A stretch of DNA of 64,000 nucleotides from Archilochus colubris (GCA_023079485.1 CM041101.1:8830501-8894500), one strand, 5' to 3'. Numbered from the stretch's first letter, positions 1-16,964 are shown. Notes: generated by a model not told the origin, from the letters alone. Made by a program: numbers and translations.

Positions 1-1441
1 AAGAAATGTGATACCAGTGACAGGTACTTGGTTAGAATGTGTTAAACAGCTCCACTGAATTTAAAGGCAAATTGCTGGAAGTGAGCTGCAGTTGCCAGCA
101 TTAAACTGAACCAAAAAAAGAGGTTTTGAATGAAATTAGCAAACAAACTGCATCATGAAAACAAGAAGAGGATTTTTAAGTAGGTTGTAACTGAACTTCT
201 GGGTTTTAGACTAATTTTCTCAGACTTTTCCAACGTCATTCAAGACTGCAATTTGAAGCTGGCTAAACATCAAAAGTCTGAGACCAAAGCAGTATCTAGT
301 GTCTAACTAAAGCCTCAGAGCTAATTATGAAACTTCCTTCTTAGAATTCTATTCCTGTGCCATGGTTAATCCTTTCTGTCTCCCTGAAGAGATCCTGCAG
401 GTTGTAACAGATCACTCTGGTAGATGGTCTGACATCTTGTTTACCAGATAATGCAGATTACACTGGCAAGCCTCTCAAGACTTTTATGACAAGGATTTAG
501 AAAATATATTAATGAATACTGCTGGAAGTCAGTCTGTAGGACTAGATATGTCTGGAGGGCTTTTCTCCAGCAGATGCCTCAGGTGAACTGATTGCTGAGC
601 TGAAATTGCATCTTGGAAACTGAAAGTGATGCTTATGCCTTTCTTGCCAATATACATTATCTGAAAATAAGAAAGGTTGAGAAAACATTGCTGATTGATT
701 CTTGACATTTGCTTCTCAGGGTCATGCTCTCTGAGGTTCAGGAATACCTGTCTCTCTCTGTAGGTAGCTCATTGACTGCAAAGGAGACTCTGCAGCCTTG
801 CTTGTTACTTGCTTGAGTTTGGATTTTCACCTGCTTTACCTGTTAGGTTCAGTATTGTTAAAAAAATCGTGTTTATAGCTGCAATTTTATGTAATTTCTT
901 GCATGCCACATGCACTGCAAGTCTTCAGTTTCTTTCCCAGTTCCTCTCCTCTAGTTCTGGGGTTTGATGGTTACTTTGAGGACAGGGTGCTGTCTGTGTA
1001 CAAAAGCTGCAGGATGATATTGCAGGATTAGTTCTACAGAATGTCATTTAAAAATGGCTCATTGCCAGAGCTGATTTTCAGCAACCTGTCCCTCATCAGT
1101 CAGACATCAGGATCATTAGGCATCAGGGGGACCAAATGAGGATTGATATCCCTGTTCTTGCAAACAGCAAGTTTAGAACAATCTTTCCATCTTGGCAGTG
1201 AATTATTCATCAAAGGTGTCTTGTCTTCTGGGGTGTTCCTCTTGGGAAGTCCCTTTAAAACTCTTGAGGGAAAGTTATTTCAGAAAGGAGGAGTTTGTGT
1301 GCTTATAGAAAGTCTGTGTTCCCAAATGTGCCATTTTCCTACACAGATGATTGAGTAAAGTGAAATTACTGCATCTTTCTAGCAGAATAGAGGTGAACTG
1401 TTCACTCTGTAACTTCCTTTCCTTTTCCTTCCCTATTCCAG
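1..1441 (+). other. ADAMTS13: ADAMTS13 intron, 3' part (upstream exon outside window)
   Basis: This stretch precedes the first recognisable ADAMTS13 exon. The exon at 1442 begins at codon position 2, so another exon must lie further left and supply one base. I looked for the matching first half of this TSP1 repeat (a C-S-x-x-C-G-x-G motif before a GT donor) and saw none here. No repeat family is recognised and I see nothing else supportable. Confidence 0.6.
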
Positions 1442-1571
1442 GAACACAGCCAGTGGCTCATGTGTGCTTTGACCAGACAAAGAACGAGATAACAGAGGAT
1501 CATTGGTGTCTGGAGCTCCCACAGCCCCTGGCAGAGCAGAAGCCCTGTGCCATGCAGCCATGCCTGTACAG
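1442..1571 (+). CDS. ADAMTS13: ADAMTS13 exon: second half of a TSP1 repeat
   Basis: The acceptor is TATTCCAG and the donor ACAG|GTTGGT. The exon enters at phase 1 and leaves at phase 2. It encodes the C-terminal half of a TSP1 unit ending in PCAMQPCLYR, with the Cys pattern C-x(n)-C-x(n)-C-x4-C. By counting back from the last repeat this is probably TSP1-4, but the number is inferred. Confidence 0.9.
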
Positions 1572-4500
1572 GTTGGTGTTCCTGGGAGCTCAGAGGAATT
1601 CTTGCTTTACTTGTCCTGTCTCTGCCAGCTGACCCAGTCTCTGCAGTCTCACTTGTGTTGTGCAAGATGAAAAACAGGAGAGCTATGAAGTAGTTTCTTC
1701 CTAATTATAATAGTGTAGCAGATTATCAGCCATGTTCTGCCTTTCCTGGTCCCACGAGGTAATGGAGATGTCAGCTGAATGAGTTGGGGAGAGTCCTCCC
1801 AATATTTTACAGCAGTCTGCTAAATGAAAATACTTTGGTGTGGCCAGAAGATGTCTGCTTACATCCTTTCCATGGTTGTGCCAACAAAGATGTGGTCTTA
1901 GCCTGAAGGAGACCCTTGTGTTGATTAGAGGAAAGAGGACCAACAGCCAGAGGTGCCCAGGTGTTAATTTCATAGGTGCTTTATCATTTAATAAAAAGTA
2001 ATCTCACTGAAGTTTAGCTCTTTGGCTTAGATGCTTTCAGTCCTAGAGAGCTGTCAGTGCAAGGGATTACACTTCCAGCAGTTGTCCTCTCAATCACATC
2101 CAGACAAGGTTCTTGAAATAGGAAGTTGAACACTCTGTGTGACCCATTTCTGTAATGAGTGGCACGAGTGAAAAAACCCTCTGTGATCCAAGATGAGAAC
2201 TAGTGTGATACAGTTACTTCCCATTTAGGTGGAAGATGTCTCAGACAGATGAGTGCTCTGCTGTCTGTGGAACTGGAGTTGCCCAGCAGAATCTGACCTG
2301 TGTTCAGTTTCATGATGGACTGGAGACTGTTGTGGATGACAGCTTGTGCCCAGCAGAAGAAAAACCCCTCTCCATTGTGCCATGTGTGGTTAATGTCTGC
2401 CCCTTAGGCTGGGACAAAGTGAGTTTACTGGCTTGGATCTTTGCAGAGGTCTCACTGGGAGCTTTGCACTTGGGATTCAGAGGCTACCAGATAGGAAGGG
2501 ACCCCCTGGAGTTCCTTCCTGGAGCTTGGGAGGGTGGTTTACACCAAGGATGTAATCAGTTAAAGGTTCATCCTGTCACCTCAGGCAGCTCTGTTTTGCT
2601 TAATTCAGGCTACTGGATTCTCAGTTCCTGGAGGTGGTTTGTTTAGGGCAGCTGTTGGCCATCTTCCTTCTGCATTTCTCCTTGCAGAATCTGACAAAAT
2701 CAGAATCAGAAATAACCCCTGGTCAGCTGGGAAATACCCCCCTGGCCAGCAGAGATGTTCTGACATGGTAGGGAGGATTGCTGGCAGGAAAAGGTATTTC
2801 TCAGCACAGGACCACTGGTCCCAGTCCATACTGGGGAGCCAGTGCTAGATGAGGAATTCACTGCTTTAGGCATCTCCAGCCTCAGGTATTTCTCTTCAGG
2901 TAGTGCGAATTAGGAGGGGTTCTTGTCCTGCAAGAATGGAGAAAGTGCTCAATTGTGCCTCTTTCTTCAGTGACAGAAAAGATGTTGTAGGCTTGATCTG
3001 AAGATGTCCCCCAGCTTCATTTAGATCAGGTCTGGTGTGGAAAGCAGGTGCCAATGTCAGTCTGAATCTTTTTGCTCTGTTCTGAGGAGGAAGATTCACA
3101 CTCACTGCAGACTTCGGAGTCACTTGGGCAGATCCAACTGGAAAATCAGACCCTGTATGTCTGGAGCCCTCTAGCTGGAGAGTGTTCTGTCTCCTGTGGT
3201 AGAGGTGAGATCTTTCAGTGCTGCAGGGAAATGTGACTTGGCTGTAGGTGTGAGCTCAGTGCCTAGGAACCTCAGGGACCTGGTCTTTTCCCCTCTACAG
3301 TTTAAGTGCCTTTGTAGCTGTGGTCACCAGTTTTTTGAGTCTGGGAGAGGGAAGTCCAGGCCTTTCCTGGTCCCAGACAAGGACCCTGGTTCAGACAAGG
3401 AATAGTTTAGAGGGCTGACTGGGTGCTGCTGGTGTGCTTCAGAACTGGGGGTGATGAGTGCAATAAATGTGCTGGGGCTTGGGCAGAGTTTGCTTGTTTT
3501 GGACATGCAGATGCAACTGACTTTATTTTCCCCCTTTGCATGCATGCCATGCAGTAAGATCTCTTCTCTTTCTAGGTGAGACTCAGCTACAATATGTATG
3601 TGTAGCTTTTGACACCAGGGAGGAAACCCAAGAAGAAAACTGTCATCCAGTGCCAAAGCCAGAGAGCAGAATAGAGGTCTGTGACCTCAGTCCCTGCCCA
3701 CCAAGGTAAGGCACTTCCTGGGAGACAAAGCCAGGGAGAGGTCCCCCTTTTCCCTTTTCCCTTTTCCCTTTTCCCTTTTCCCTTTTCCCTTTTCCCTTTT
3801 CCCTTTTCCCTTTTCCCTTTCCCCTTTTTTTCTTTTCCTTTTCCTTCTCCTTTCCTTCTCCTTCCCCTTTCCCCTTCCCCTTTCCTTTCCTTTTTACTTT
3901 CCTTTCCTCGTGGCAAAGCAAGGCTCAGGCTACTCTGAGGATGTCATCTTCCTTTTATCTCTAAGAATCTGTAATAGCTGCTCTGAGAACTGAAGCAAAC
4001 TGATAAGGCACTGAGCACTACCTGATAATCCTGAGGCACTTTCCTTAGGGGAGAAGGCAGAAGAGATTGTGGCAAATACCCAGTGTGAGGAGCAGGAGCT
4101 GTGTGATTTGGAGCTGTGTCCTCTGAGGTCAGAATGGCTCCATGAGCCATGAGAACAAGCACTGGGGAAGAGCTGTTGTCTGTGAACATGGATGGTGTGA
4201 TCAAGGAGATGAATTGGGGAGGATAAATGGAGCAGAGCTGTGGGACTGGAAAGCCAGTGACATCTTGAACTTTTCTTTACATGCTGCAGGATGCCACTGC
4301 CAGGATGAAACACCCAGGGCTGGTTTCTGCTCTGCCTGGTCAGAGTGGTGCATGTTTTGGAGGAAGATAGGATTGTAGAGTTAAGCTTTTCTCTGTCACC
4401 CTGGGGTAGACTGTAGTGGGTGCAGAGAAAGACTCAACGTGTGTTTTCAGTCTGTGGGCTTCTTCCAAAATGGGAATGCCCTCTGGCTCCAACTTCAAAC

Positions 4501-5306
4501 CTCCAGACTGCCAGCCTCATTTCACAGGCTGCCTTCTAAGTACTGTGGGCTGCAAAACGTGTGAGGCAGAGGGGTGAAGAAAGCAGCTGAGAAGCAGAAG
4601 GGGAAATGATGAGGGAGCTGCAGTGAGAGGCAGCAGAGGGTGGGGATTAATTGCTAACCTAATTTTTTTCCTCCCTGTCCTCTGTCAGCTGGAAGGTAAC
4701 CCCAGCTGGTCCCTGTTCCTCCAGCTGTGGGCTTGGCTTGGCTGTTCAGCTGGTCACCTGTGTGCAGATCCACCAAGGCAAGGAGGTTTTGGTGGAGGAG
4801 AGTTTGTGTCCAGTGGCAGAGAAGCCTCTCCCCAGTGTCCCCTGTGTCATCCGGATGTGCTCCTACGAGTGGGGCTTCAGTGAGTGGACAGAGGTATGCA
4901 CTTAGCACAGGGCTTTTATACCCAGTCACTTCCCCAGAGCATTCAGGGGAGAAATACCACTTCTGCATTATACATTCACTTCCCACAGAAATGCTAAACC
5001 ATTTCTAAGGATGTTTTTCATCCTTTCCACTGCCACGTGTTTAGCAGCCGTGGGTCTGCTTCCCACCTTTCTCAGCTAAGATTTTGGCTGCAGTTTAAAA
5101 ATGGTCCTTGGTATGTTTTCTTGTGAAATGCAGATCTCTTCTGATTTCTGAGGAAGTGGTTCTGCAATTCAAACATATAGTTTGGAAGATCCCCTGGGAG
5201 ACAGGCCATCTTACAGATGATGAAACCTGAGCAGTGAAAAGGGCAAGCGGTAGAACAGCATCAGCCAACAGAAGATCAGCTCTGCAGATTATAGCTGAGC
5301 CAATAC

Positions 5307-5343
<37 letters not shown>

Positions 5344-7784
5344 AAATACCAACTGAAACACACGTATAAAGACCTGTGGGTTTCCTCCTTTGCAGTGTTC
5401 AGCTTCATGTGGGAATGGCATTCAGACACGTGGGGATTTCTGCCTCAACTCTCTGACCCGTCAGCCCGTCAGCCCCATTTTCTGCAGGAACTTCCCCAAG
5501 GCCATCGTGGTGCGTGGCTGCTCCACAGGACCCTGTCCTGAGCTGGGGATGGAAACCAGGTCCCATGGAGCTGAGCTGCAGACAGTGACACCAGCCACAC
5601 AGCTGATGGCAGCTGCAGCTGCCAGAGAGGCAAGAAACAAGGACCTGGGTCCTGCTCCATCTGCTGTGCCCCAGGAGCGGACAGGGGACAGTGGAGGTGA
5701 GGAGGACACTGCTGAAAGGCAGAGCTGGGTGCTTCCTGCATGCAGCTGGGTTGTGGTGACCCCCATGCCATACAGGGACAGGAGCATGGAGGGAGTCCTT
5801 CTAGTTAGGAGGAACAACATGGTGTTCCTGCCAGCATTCCATGTTGTCTGAGCCAGGAACAATGACTCCCTTCCCTGGGATTTCCAAAGATCTGACCTGG
5901 AACTCCTTGGGGCAGCAGCCGACTCCTCCTCTCCTTTCACATCTCTATTCCTTGTGCCATGAGGGGAATGGGAGCTGTTTTTCAGAAGCTGTAGTTCCTT
6001 CTGGCTGTGTTTCTCACCTCTTTCTGCTGTAGCAGGTGTCTGTGGAAAGCTCTTTCTTAATGCCACGGGGGTGATCAACATGACAGGCGTAGGGAGCTGT
6101 GACTGCACCGTGGCCATTGGGCGTCCCCTGGGAGAAGAGATCACAGTCCACGTCCTGCAGAGCTCCCTCAACTGCAGTGCAGGTACTGTCCAGGGCATGC
6201 TGGGGACTCTCCTGACCTCCTGGGAAATTTGCACCTCTCTTGACCATTTGCTTTTGGTGCCTTGGAAGGTTTTTGGCTGCCCTGGGGCCTGTGTAATCTC
6301 TGAAAACACTTTTTCAGTCCCGCCAAGTTGTTGCTAGGTGGGACAAAAAGGAAGGTGATGCCTTTCCTCCCCCTGTGTAGTAGTTTCTTACCTGTTTTTC
6401 TGATAAATATGAAATGAAACAATTTTATAGGGTTAAAGAGGCTGCTTGCTTTGGGCTGTTGTAAACTGTCTCTAGTAAACCCTCTTGCTGGACTCAGCAC
6501 AGTTAGATTAGTTAACTGGACTGTTTTCATGACATGTTGATAAGATGGGGACAAGATGCAGAAACTACCTGATTTCAGACCTGTGTAAGTTGCAGACTTT
6601 TACTGAAAGTGTTTCTAGTCCCTGTGCTCATCCCTTCCAGGTGAGGTTGTGCTGTTTTCTGGACGCATGATGTGGCGGACAGGCTGCAGGAAGCTCCCTT
6701 TGGCACGGATAAATTCCAGAACAAATACACTGATTGTGAAACAACGTGTTTTGCTGCCAGGAAATGGGATCATTCTTCAGTACAGCAGCAGAACTGCAAC
6801 TAAAAAATATTATCAAGGTACCTTACTGAAAGCTTTGCTATTGTTTTAGATAAAGGCACCCAGGACAAGGCCCACAGAGTCCAACAGATCATGGCTGCCT
6901 GTGGAAATCTATGACAATCATGCTTCATGTTTTAGCATCTAACAAGCCCTTTTTTGAGGAGTGTTGGAATTAAGATGACTTGTGGACAGTCCCTTTGTTT
7001 CAAAGACAAGCCCCTGCAGATGTTTGCTGATACTTGATGCTTCAAGATGAAAATCCTTAGAGAAACTTTCCTGCCTGTGTCTAATTTAAAGTATTTCTTT
7101 CTTGGAGATGCTGAACACTTCTCTAAATAATTTTTCTGCTCCCTTTTTTTCCCCACTCTCAGACTGTGACAAGCAGCTGTTTGGTCCCCAAGGTGAAATA
7201 GTGAATCCTGTGCAGTTGCCTGATGAAAAGCAAGAAGGGATGTGCCGGACCTTCATCACCGTGGCTCCTGGGCATCGCATAGCTCTCCGTGCCCTGGCTA
7301 TTGACCTGGGCAATCAGAGCAACCAAACACATTTTAATTACATCCTGGTGAGTCAGGAACACAAAGGGGATGATTTGGGTGGGAATGGACCCGTCTCCTC
7401 ACTAGAGATTTCCATCCAGGTGCAAAATTCAATCACAAATCCTACAGAGTCAAATTCTGATCTCTGTTAGTGACTGTGGCTGTGAATGAGCACTCCAGAT
7501 GTCTATTCTAACCTTTGCAGAGGGCAGGTTTTTGTCCCAGGTGACCAGTTTACAAGTGCCCAGTGATTTGTGGGTATATCCTAGCAGGCTGCTGGGACAT
7601 AATGGTTTGGTGTTTCTTCATGCAGGTCCGTGATGTAAGCACCATGAAGACCGTGGTGTTCCGTGGGAAGCAGCAGTTCCTCTGGCAATCAACAGGAAGC
7701 CAAGCTGAAATTGAATTCCATGAAAATGTTAAGGATAACCAAACCAGTTTCTGGGCTGAATATCATGCTATTGAACCCAAATAA
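1442..7784 (+). CDS. ADAMTS13: ADAMTS13, 3' part: TSP1 repeats and two CUB domains (10 coding exons)
   Basis: The exons join as 1442-1571, 2229-2418, 3111-3204, 3576-3705, 4689-4893, 5396-5696, 6036-6182, 6641-6817, 7163-7347 and 7626-7784. All junctions are GT/AG, phases match throughout, and they give 572 residues plus a TAA stop. The first about 350 residues are five thrombospondin type 1 units (one partial) with C-S-x-x-C-G-x-G and terminal C-P motifs. The rest are CUB1 and CUB2. A TSP1 string followed by two CUB domains is specific to ADAMTS13 in the ADAMTS family. The protein is a plasma metalloprotease that cuts von Willebrand factor; the distal TSP1/CUB tail is known to bind VWF and hold the enzyme in a closed state. 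The metalloprotease, disintegrin, Cys-rich and spacer parts lie left of the window. The reading ends soon after CUB2, without the extra tail I remember in human. Confidence 0.95.
2229..2418 (+). CDS. ADAMTS13: ADAMTS13 exon: complete TSP1 repeat
   Basis: The exon runs from CATTTAG| to ACAAA|GTGAGT, in at phase 2 and out at phase 0. It holds one whole TSP1 repeat in a single exon, with the motif CSAVCGTG near the start and CVVNVCP near the end. It contains an N-glycosylation sequon (NLT). Confidence 0.93.
3111..3204 (+). CDS. ADAMTS13: ADAMTS13 exon: first half of a TSP1 repeat
   Basis: The acceptor is TCACTGCAG and the donor AGAG|GTGAGA; phase is 0 in and 1 out. It encodes a linker with an NQT sequon followed by the TSP1 core CSVSCGRG, split from its second half by the next intron. 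Confidence 0.9.
3576..3705 (+). CDS. ADAMTS13: ADAMTS13 exon: second half of a TSP1 repeat
   Basis: The acceptor is CTTTCTAG and the donor CAAG|GTAAGG; phase is 1 in and 2 out. It completes the repeat begun at 3111 and ends in VCDLSPCPPR. It has the same length (130 bp) and phases as the exon at 1442, as expected from tandem duplication of TSP1 units. Confidence 0.93.
3745..3908 (+). repeat. (CCCTTTT)n pyrimidine microsatellite in ADAMTS13 intron
   Basis: About eleven near-perfect CCCTTTT heptamers run from 3745 to about 3820 and decay into TTTTCC/CTTCC pyrimidine tract up to about 3908. The minus strand reads AAAAGGG repeats. Confidence 0.95.
4049..4127 (+). pseudogene. Possible relic or alternative TSP1 second-half exon
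   Basis: After an AG (TCCTTAG) lies a 79-bp open stretch before AG|GTCAGA. Read in phase 1-to-2, like the genuine half-exons at 1442 and 3576, it ends in ELCDLELCPLR, closely resembling EVCDLSPCPPR of the 3576 exon. The frame upstream of 4049 has stops, and a degraded C-S-x-x-C-like stretch lies around 3970-4000. It is either a decayed tandem copy or an alternative to the 3576 exon. It is not needed for the main reading frame, which joins 3705 directly to 4689. Confidence 0.4.
4689..4893 (+). CDS. ADAMTS13: ADAMTS13 exon: complete TSP1 repeat plus start of the next
   Basis: The acceptor is CTGTCAG and the donor AGAG|GTATGC; phase is 2 in and 0 out. The TSP1 core reads CSSSCGLG and the repeat ends CVIRMCS. 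The last residues, GFSEWTE, are the W-x-x-W start of the following TSP1 unit, which continues at 5396. Confidence 0.94.
5304..5343 (+). repeat. (TA)n microsatellite
   Basis: An interrupted TA dinucleotide run of about 40 bp lies 50 bp upstream of the acceptor of the exon at 5396. Confidence 0.95.
5396..5696 (+). CDS. ADAMTS13: ADAMTS13 exon: last TSP1 repeat and Ala-rich linker to CUB1
   Basis: The acceptor is CTTTGCAG and the donor TGGAG|GTGAGG; phase is 0 in and 1 out. CSASCGNG through CSTGPCPE completes the last TSP1 repeat (TSP1-8 by comparison with human). A linker of about 50 residues follows; it contains MAAAAAREA and is low in Cys, so it is probably flexible. Confidence 0.93.
6036..6182 (+). 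CDS. ADAMTS13: ADAMTS13 exon: CUB1, first half
   Basis: The exon reads VCGKLF through SSLNCSA, a CUB domain start. It contains the segment TVAIGRPLGE, which I also recall from human ADAMTS13. The acceptor is a tandem TAGCAG (6030-6035): use of the first AG would add one Ala. There are three sequons (NAT, NMT, NCS). Phase is 1 in and 1 out, and the donor is GCAG|GTACTG. Confidence 0.95.
6641..6817 (+). CDS. ADAMTS13: ADAMTS13 exon: CUB1, second half
   Basis: The acceptor is CCTTCCAG and the donor CAAG|GTACCT; phase is 1 in and 1 out. It continues CUB1 with LFSGRMMWRTGCRKLPL and ILQYSSRTATKKYYQ. It contains a single Cys (GCRK). Confidence 0.95.
7163..7347 (+). CDS. ADAMTS13: ADAMTS13 exon: CUB2, first part
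   Basis: The acceptor is ACTCTCAG and the donor CCTG|GTGAGT; phase is 1 in and 0 out. It starts with DCDKQLFGPQGEIV, matching the start of human CUB2 as I recall it, and contains the second CUB2 Cys (GMCRTF) and two sequons near the end (NQS, NQT). Confidence 0.95.
7626..7784 (+). CDS. ADAMTS13: ADAMTS13 last coding exon: end of CUB2
   Basis: The acceptor is TTCATGCAG. It encodes RDVSTMKTVVFRGKQQF through AEYHAIEPK and then TAA at 7782-7784. The protein stops directly at the end of the CUB2 fold. Confidence 0.95.
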   Translation, partial: VRDVSTMKTVVFRGKQQFLWQSTGSQAEIEFHENVKDNQTSFWAEYHAIEPK

Positions 7785-7785
7785 A
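7780..7785 (+). promoter_or_regulatory. ADAMTS13: AATAAA poly(A) signal overlapping the ADAMTS13 stop codon
   Basis: CCC AAA TAA AAA: the hexamer AATAAA shares bases with the stop codon. I find no other exact AATAAA before CACFD1 starts at 9828, only variants (for example CATAAA near 8582 and AATACA near 8410). Use of this site would leave a 3' UTR of only about 10-30 nt. Confidence 0.5.
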
Positions 7786-9354
7786 AAGGGACAGACCCAC
7801 TGCACTGAGAAAGGCTGTGGTCCAGTTAGTCACTGCTGCCTGTTTGCTGCTTGAGGTGACAGGAGTAATTTAATCTTTTTACAGCTGCTTCTCCATCTCT
7901 TGAGTAAGAAATGCCCCTTAAAACTGAGGCCTGCTGAAATTCTGGAATGTTACAAAGAAGGCAGAGGTGTGCATGAGGATGAACTGGTGTTACAAGAAGA
8001 CTTTAGGGAGGTGTCTCCTTTGCCCAGGAGGATAGTGCAACACTAGGACAGGTCACTGAGAAAGCTTAAATGTTTTCAGGAGTTGGCTGACCTGGTGACA
8101 GTTTGCTCTAAATGGGAGGACTAAATAACATCCAGATGTCCCTCCCCAGTCGTGCCTCCTGTGGTTCTACTGTTAGATATCTGCCAGCAATACCAGTACT
8201 TCTCTTGTATGGGAAAACAAAACAATTCAGTCTCTAAATGACAGTTTTGGTGCCAAAACATCTTTACTCTGATATGAGCAGTAGCTGTGCTGTTTATCTG
8301 CTGGTATCTTCATCTTGCAGGAACTCTTTAATGAGAGATTGTTGAGACTACATGGCACAAGTTGTATCAGGAAGAGGTATTTTAGAGTAGTCACTCGTTT
8401 GATTTTTAAATACATTTGAAAGGTTGCTTTTATGTAATATATTGAGTATTTAATATCTTAAACAATGAACCATGCTTTGGTCCAGACCTGTCATCCTCCT
8501 CAGAAATCACAACACACTGCTTACAGGGCCTTTCCTGAACCTGGAGCCTGGCTGGGCACATCTTGCTCTTCATGCTGGATGCCATAAATGGTTCTGCCTG
8601 GGCAGTTTTAACCCTGCTTCTGCTTTCTTTCAGTTGATTTTTCTGACATCTTTTTACAACTGCAAAATCTTACTTTCTTCTGGCTTCTTAATAGCTTTTT
8701 TTTTTTTTTTTCTGGTTAAGCCTGGAGTTTTTGCTTGCCAGCCTCCAGATTTACGTTCCATTCCTGGAAGAGCTAGAAAGTAGATTGTTGAAGTGAGATC
8801 CTGGAGGAGCTGGATGCATCAGCTCTCCCAGTGCAGTGCGTGGGTGATGCAGGCACTGGGCCCTCATTTCCTGTCCTAACAGGAGATGTTACTGAAAAGA
8901 CATCCTTTTCCTAATCCCTTTTCTTATTTTTTAGGTTTTTTTGGTAACCTTTCAGCAGATGGAATCTGTCTTTCCACTCTCTTCTCTGGATCCCAAATCT
9001 CTCTGCTATTTATTGTTCCAGACCCAGTGTGCAGAGTCCCCTCTGCTCTGCAGGGATGGGCTCTGGTTACTGGTTGTGTGCTTTGTGTCAGTGTGCAAAA
9101 AACGCAGCTGCTGCCTTTAGAATTTAAGGGAATTGAGGCTGTTTCCCGTTTGTTTGGATGCCAACAAGTTGCCAACTCCGACTTGCAAAGCCCCACTCCC
9201 TTTGTTTTTTAGGGAGAAACCCCAGTTCCGTTCAGATCACGGGGCGTGCTTCCCTCTGAACCTCGAGGGCAGAAATTTTTAATTCATTTTATAATTAATC
9301 AATTGAATTTTTTAATTCAAATTTTTAATTCATTTTAATGCAAAAAAACGCCGT
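7785..9354. other. Intergenic ADAMTS13-CACFD1
   Basis: About 1.6 kb of non-coding DNA with a T run near 8697-8711 and an AT-rich segment at 9277-9339. I see no exon or recognised repeat. Part of it may be ADAMTS13 3' UTR if the early poly(A) signal is not used. Confidence 0.6.
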
Positions 9355-9827
9355 TTCCTTGTCTTCTGGGCAAGCAGGAGCCGTCCCGGGTAGCAGCATC
9401 CCAGCTGCCGCAGCCCGGGGACCCCCGCGCAGCCCCGACCCTGTCCCGCTGTCCCTGCCTGCTCGGCCGCTGCTGAACGGGGACACGGAACGGGGACACG
9501 GAACGGGCTCTGCCCACCCGGCTGCTGATGAGAAGTGACATCAAAGCCCTGCCTGCTGGAGGAGGGGACCCACAATGCATTACTCAGGCACAGACGTGGA
9601 GGCAGCTCCCACGGCCGCTGGCACCGGCGCTGCGGGCAGGGAGAGCTCCATTGTCAGCCCTATGGGGGTACAGGGAGAGACCCGGCAGGGCTGGGCTTAG
9701 GGGCTGGCTGGAAGGGAGAAAGGAGTGCAAGGTGGGGTGTCAGAGGGTGGGAGTCCCCGTCCCGCCGTGCTGGGGAGCGGGTGGGGAGCGGGGGGCTTCC
9801 CCCTGACCCCCCGGGAGCGGGGGTGCC

Positions 9828-16332
<6,505 letters not shown>

Positions 16333-16964
16333 AGCACTTGAGCTCAGGGTCACCTCTCCTGGACACTGAGACGCTGGTGAAGATACAGAAATCCCCTCTG
16401 CCCTTCCCTCTGCCTGCTCACCCCCCTCTCACACCCCGAGTTCCCTGGACACTGCAGCAAGTGAAGGAAATCTCGGGGGCTGAGCCAGCTCTGCCCTCCT
16501 CTCACACCAGCAGCCAGACCTCAGTGCATTGATCTCTCAGTCCCCCTGCTATTTTCTTTTTAAATTTGTATTTATTTACTTATTTATTTTCCTTTTCTCC
16601 AGAGGTGCTGGCTCTTTGGGTGCTGTGTCACCAGCCTGGGTGGGTATCCTATCTGGAGTGATGCCTGGCAGTGAAGTGAGGGTGCAGTGCTCCTTTGGGA
16701 GCTGCTCTGCTGATGGGGTGAGGAGGGACAGAGCTGAAGTGGCAGCCAGGGAGCTGCTGGGGCTCAGCTGCCAGTCCAGGTTATGTGCTTTTCAGTACCA
16801 CTCTGGTGTGGCCCTTCCCAGGTGGCACACACTAATCCAGGGCTTAACAATACATGGGGATGGGCTTAAGCTTGGTCTTGTCCCATGGATTGTGTTTTCA
16901 TGTGGGTCCAGTTAGAGCAGGTGTCAGAGGCACTGCTGCATGGGAAAGGATTCTAGCAAAAAAA

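Noticed and set aside
4318..4360. CSAWSEWC-like translation resembling the start of a TSP1 repeat
   Set aside because: No CSxxCG follows, no splice sites fit, and the frame ends soon after. Probably chance, though it lies near the TSP1 relic.
5461..6309. 282-codon minus-strand open frame
   Set aside because: It is antisense to two genuine ADAMTS13 exons and their intron; the + strand reading has conserved CUB and TSP1 motifs.
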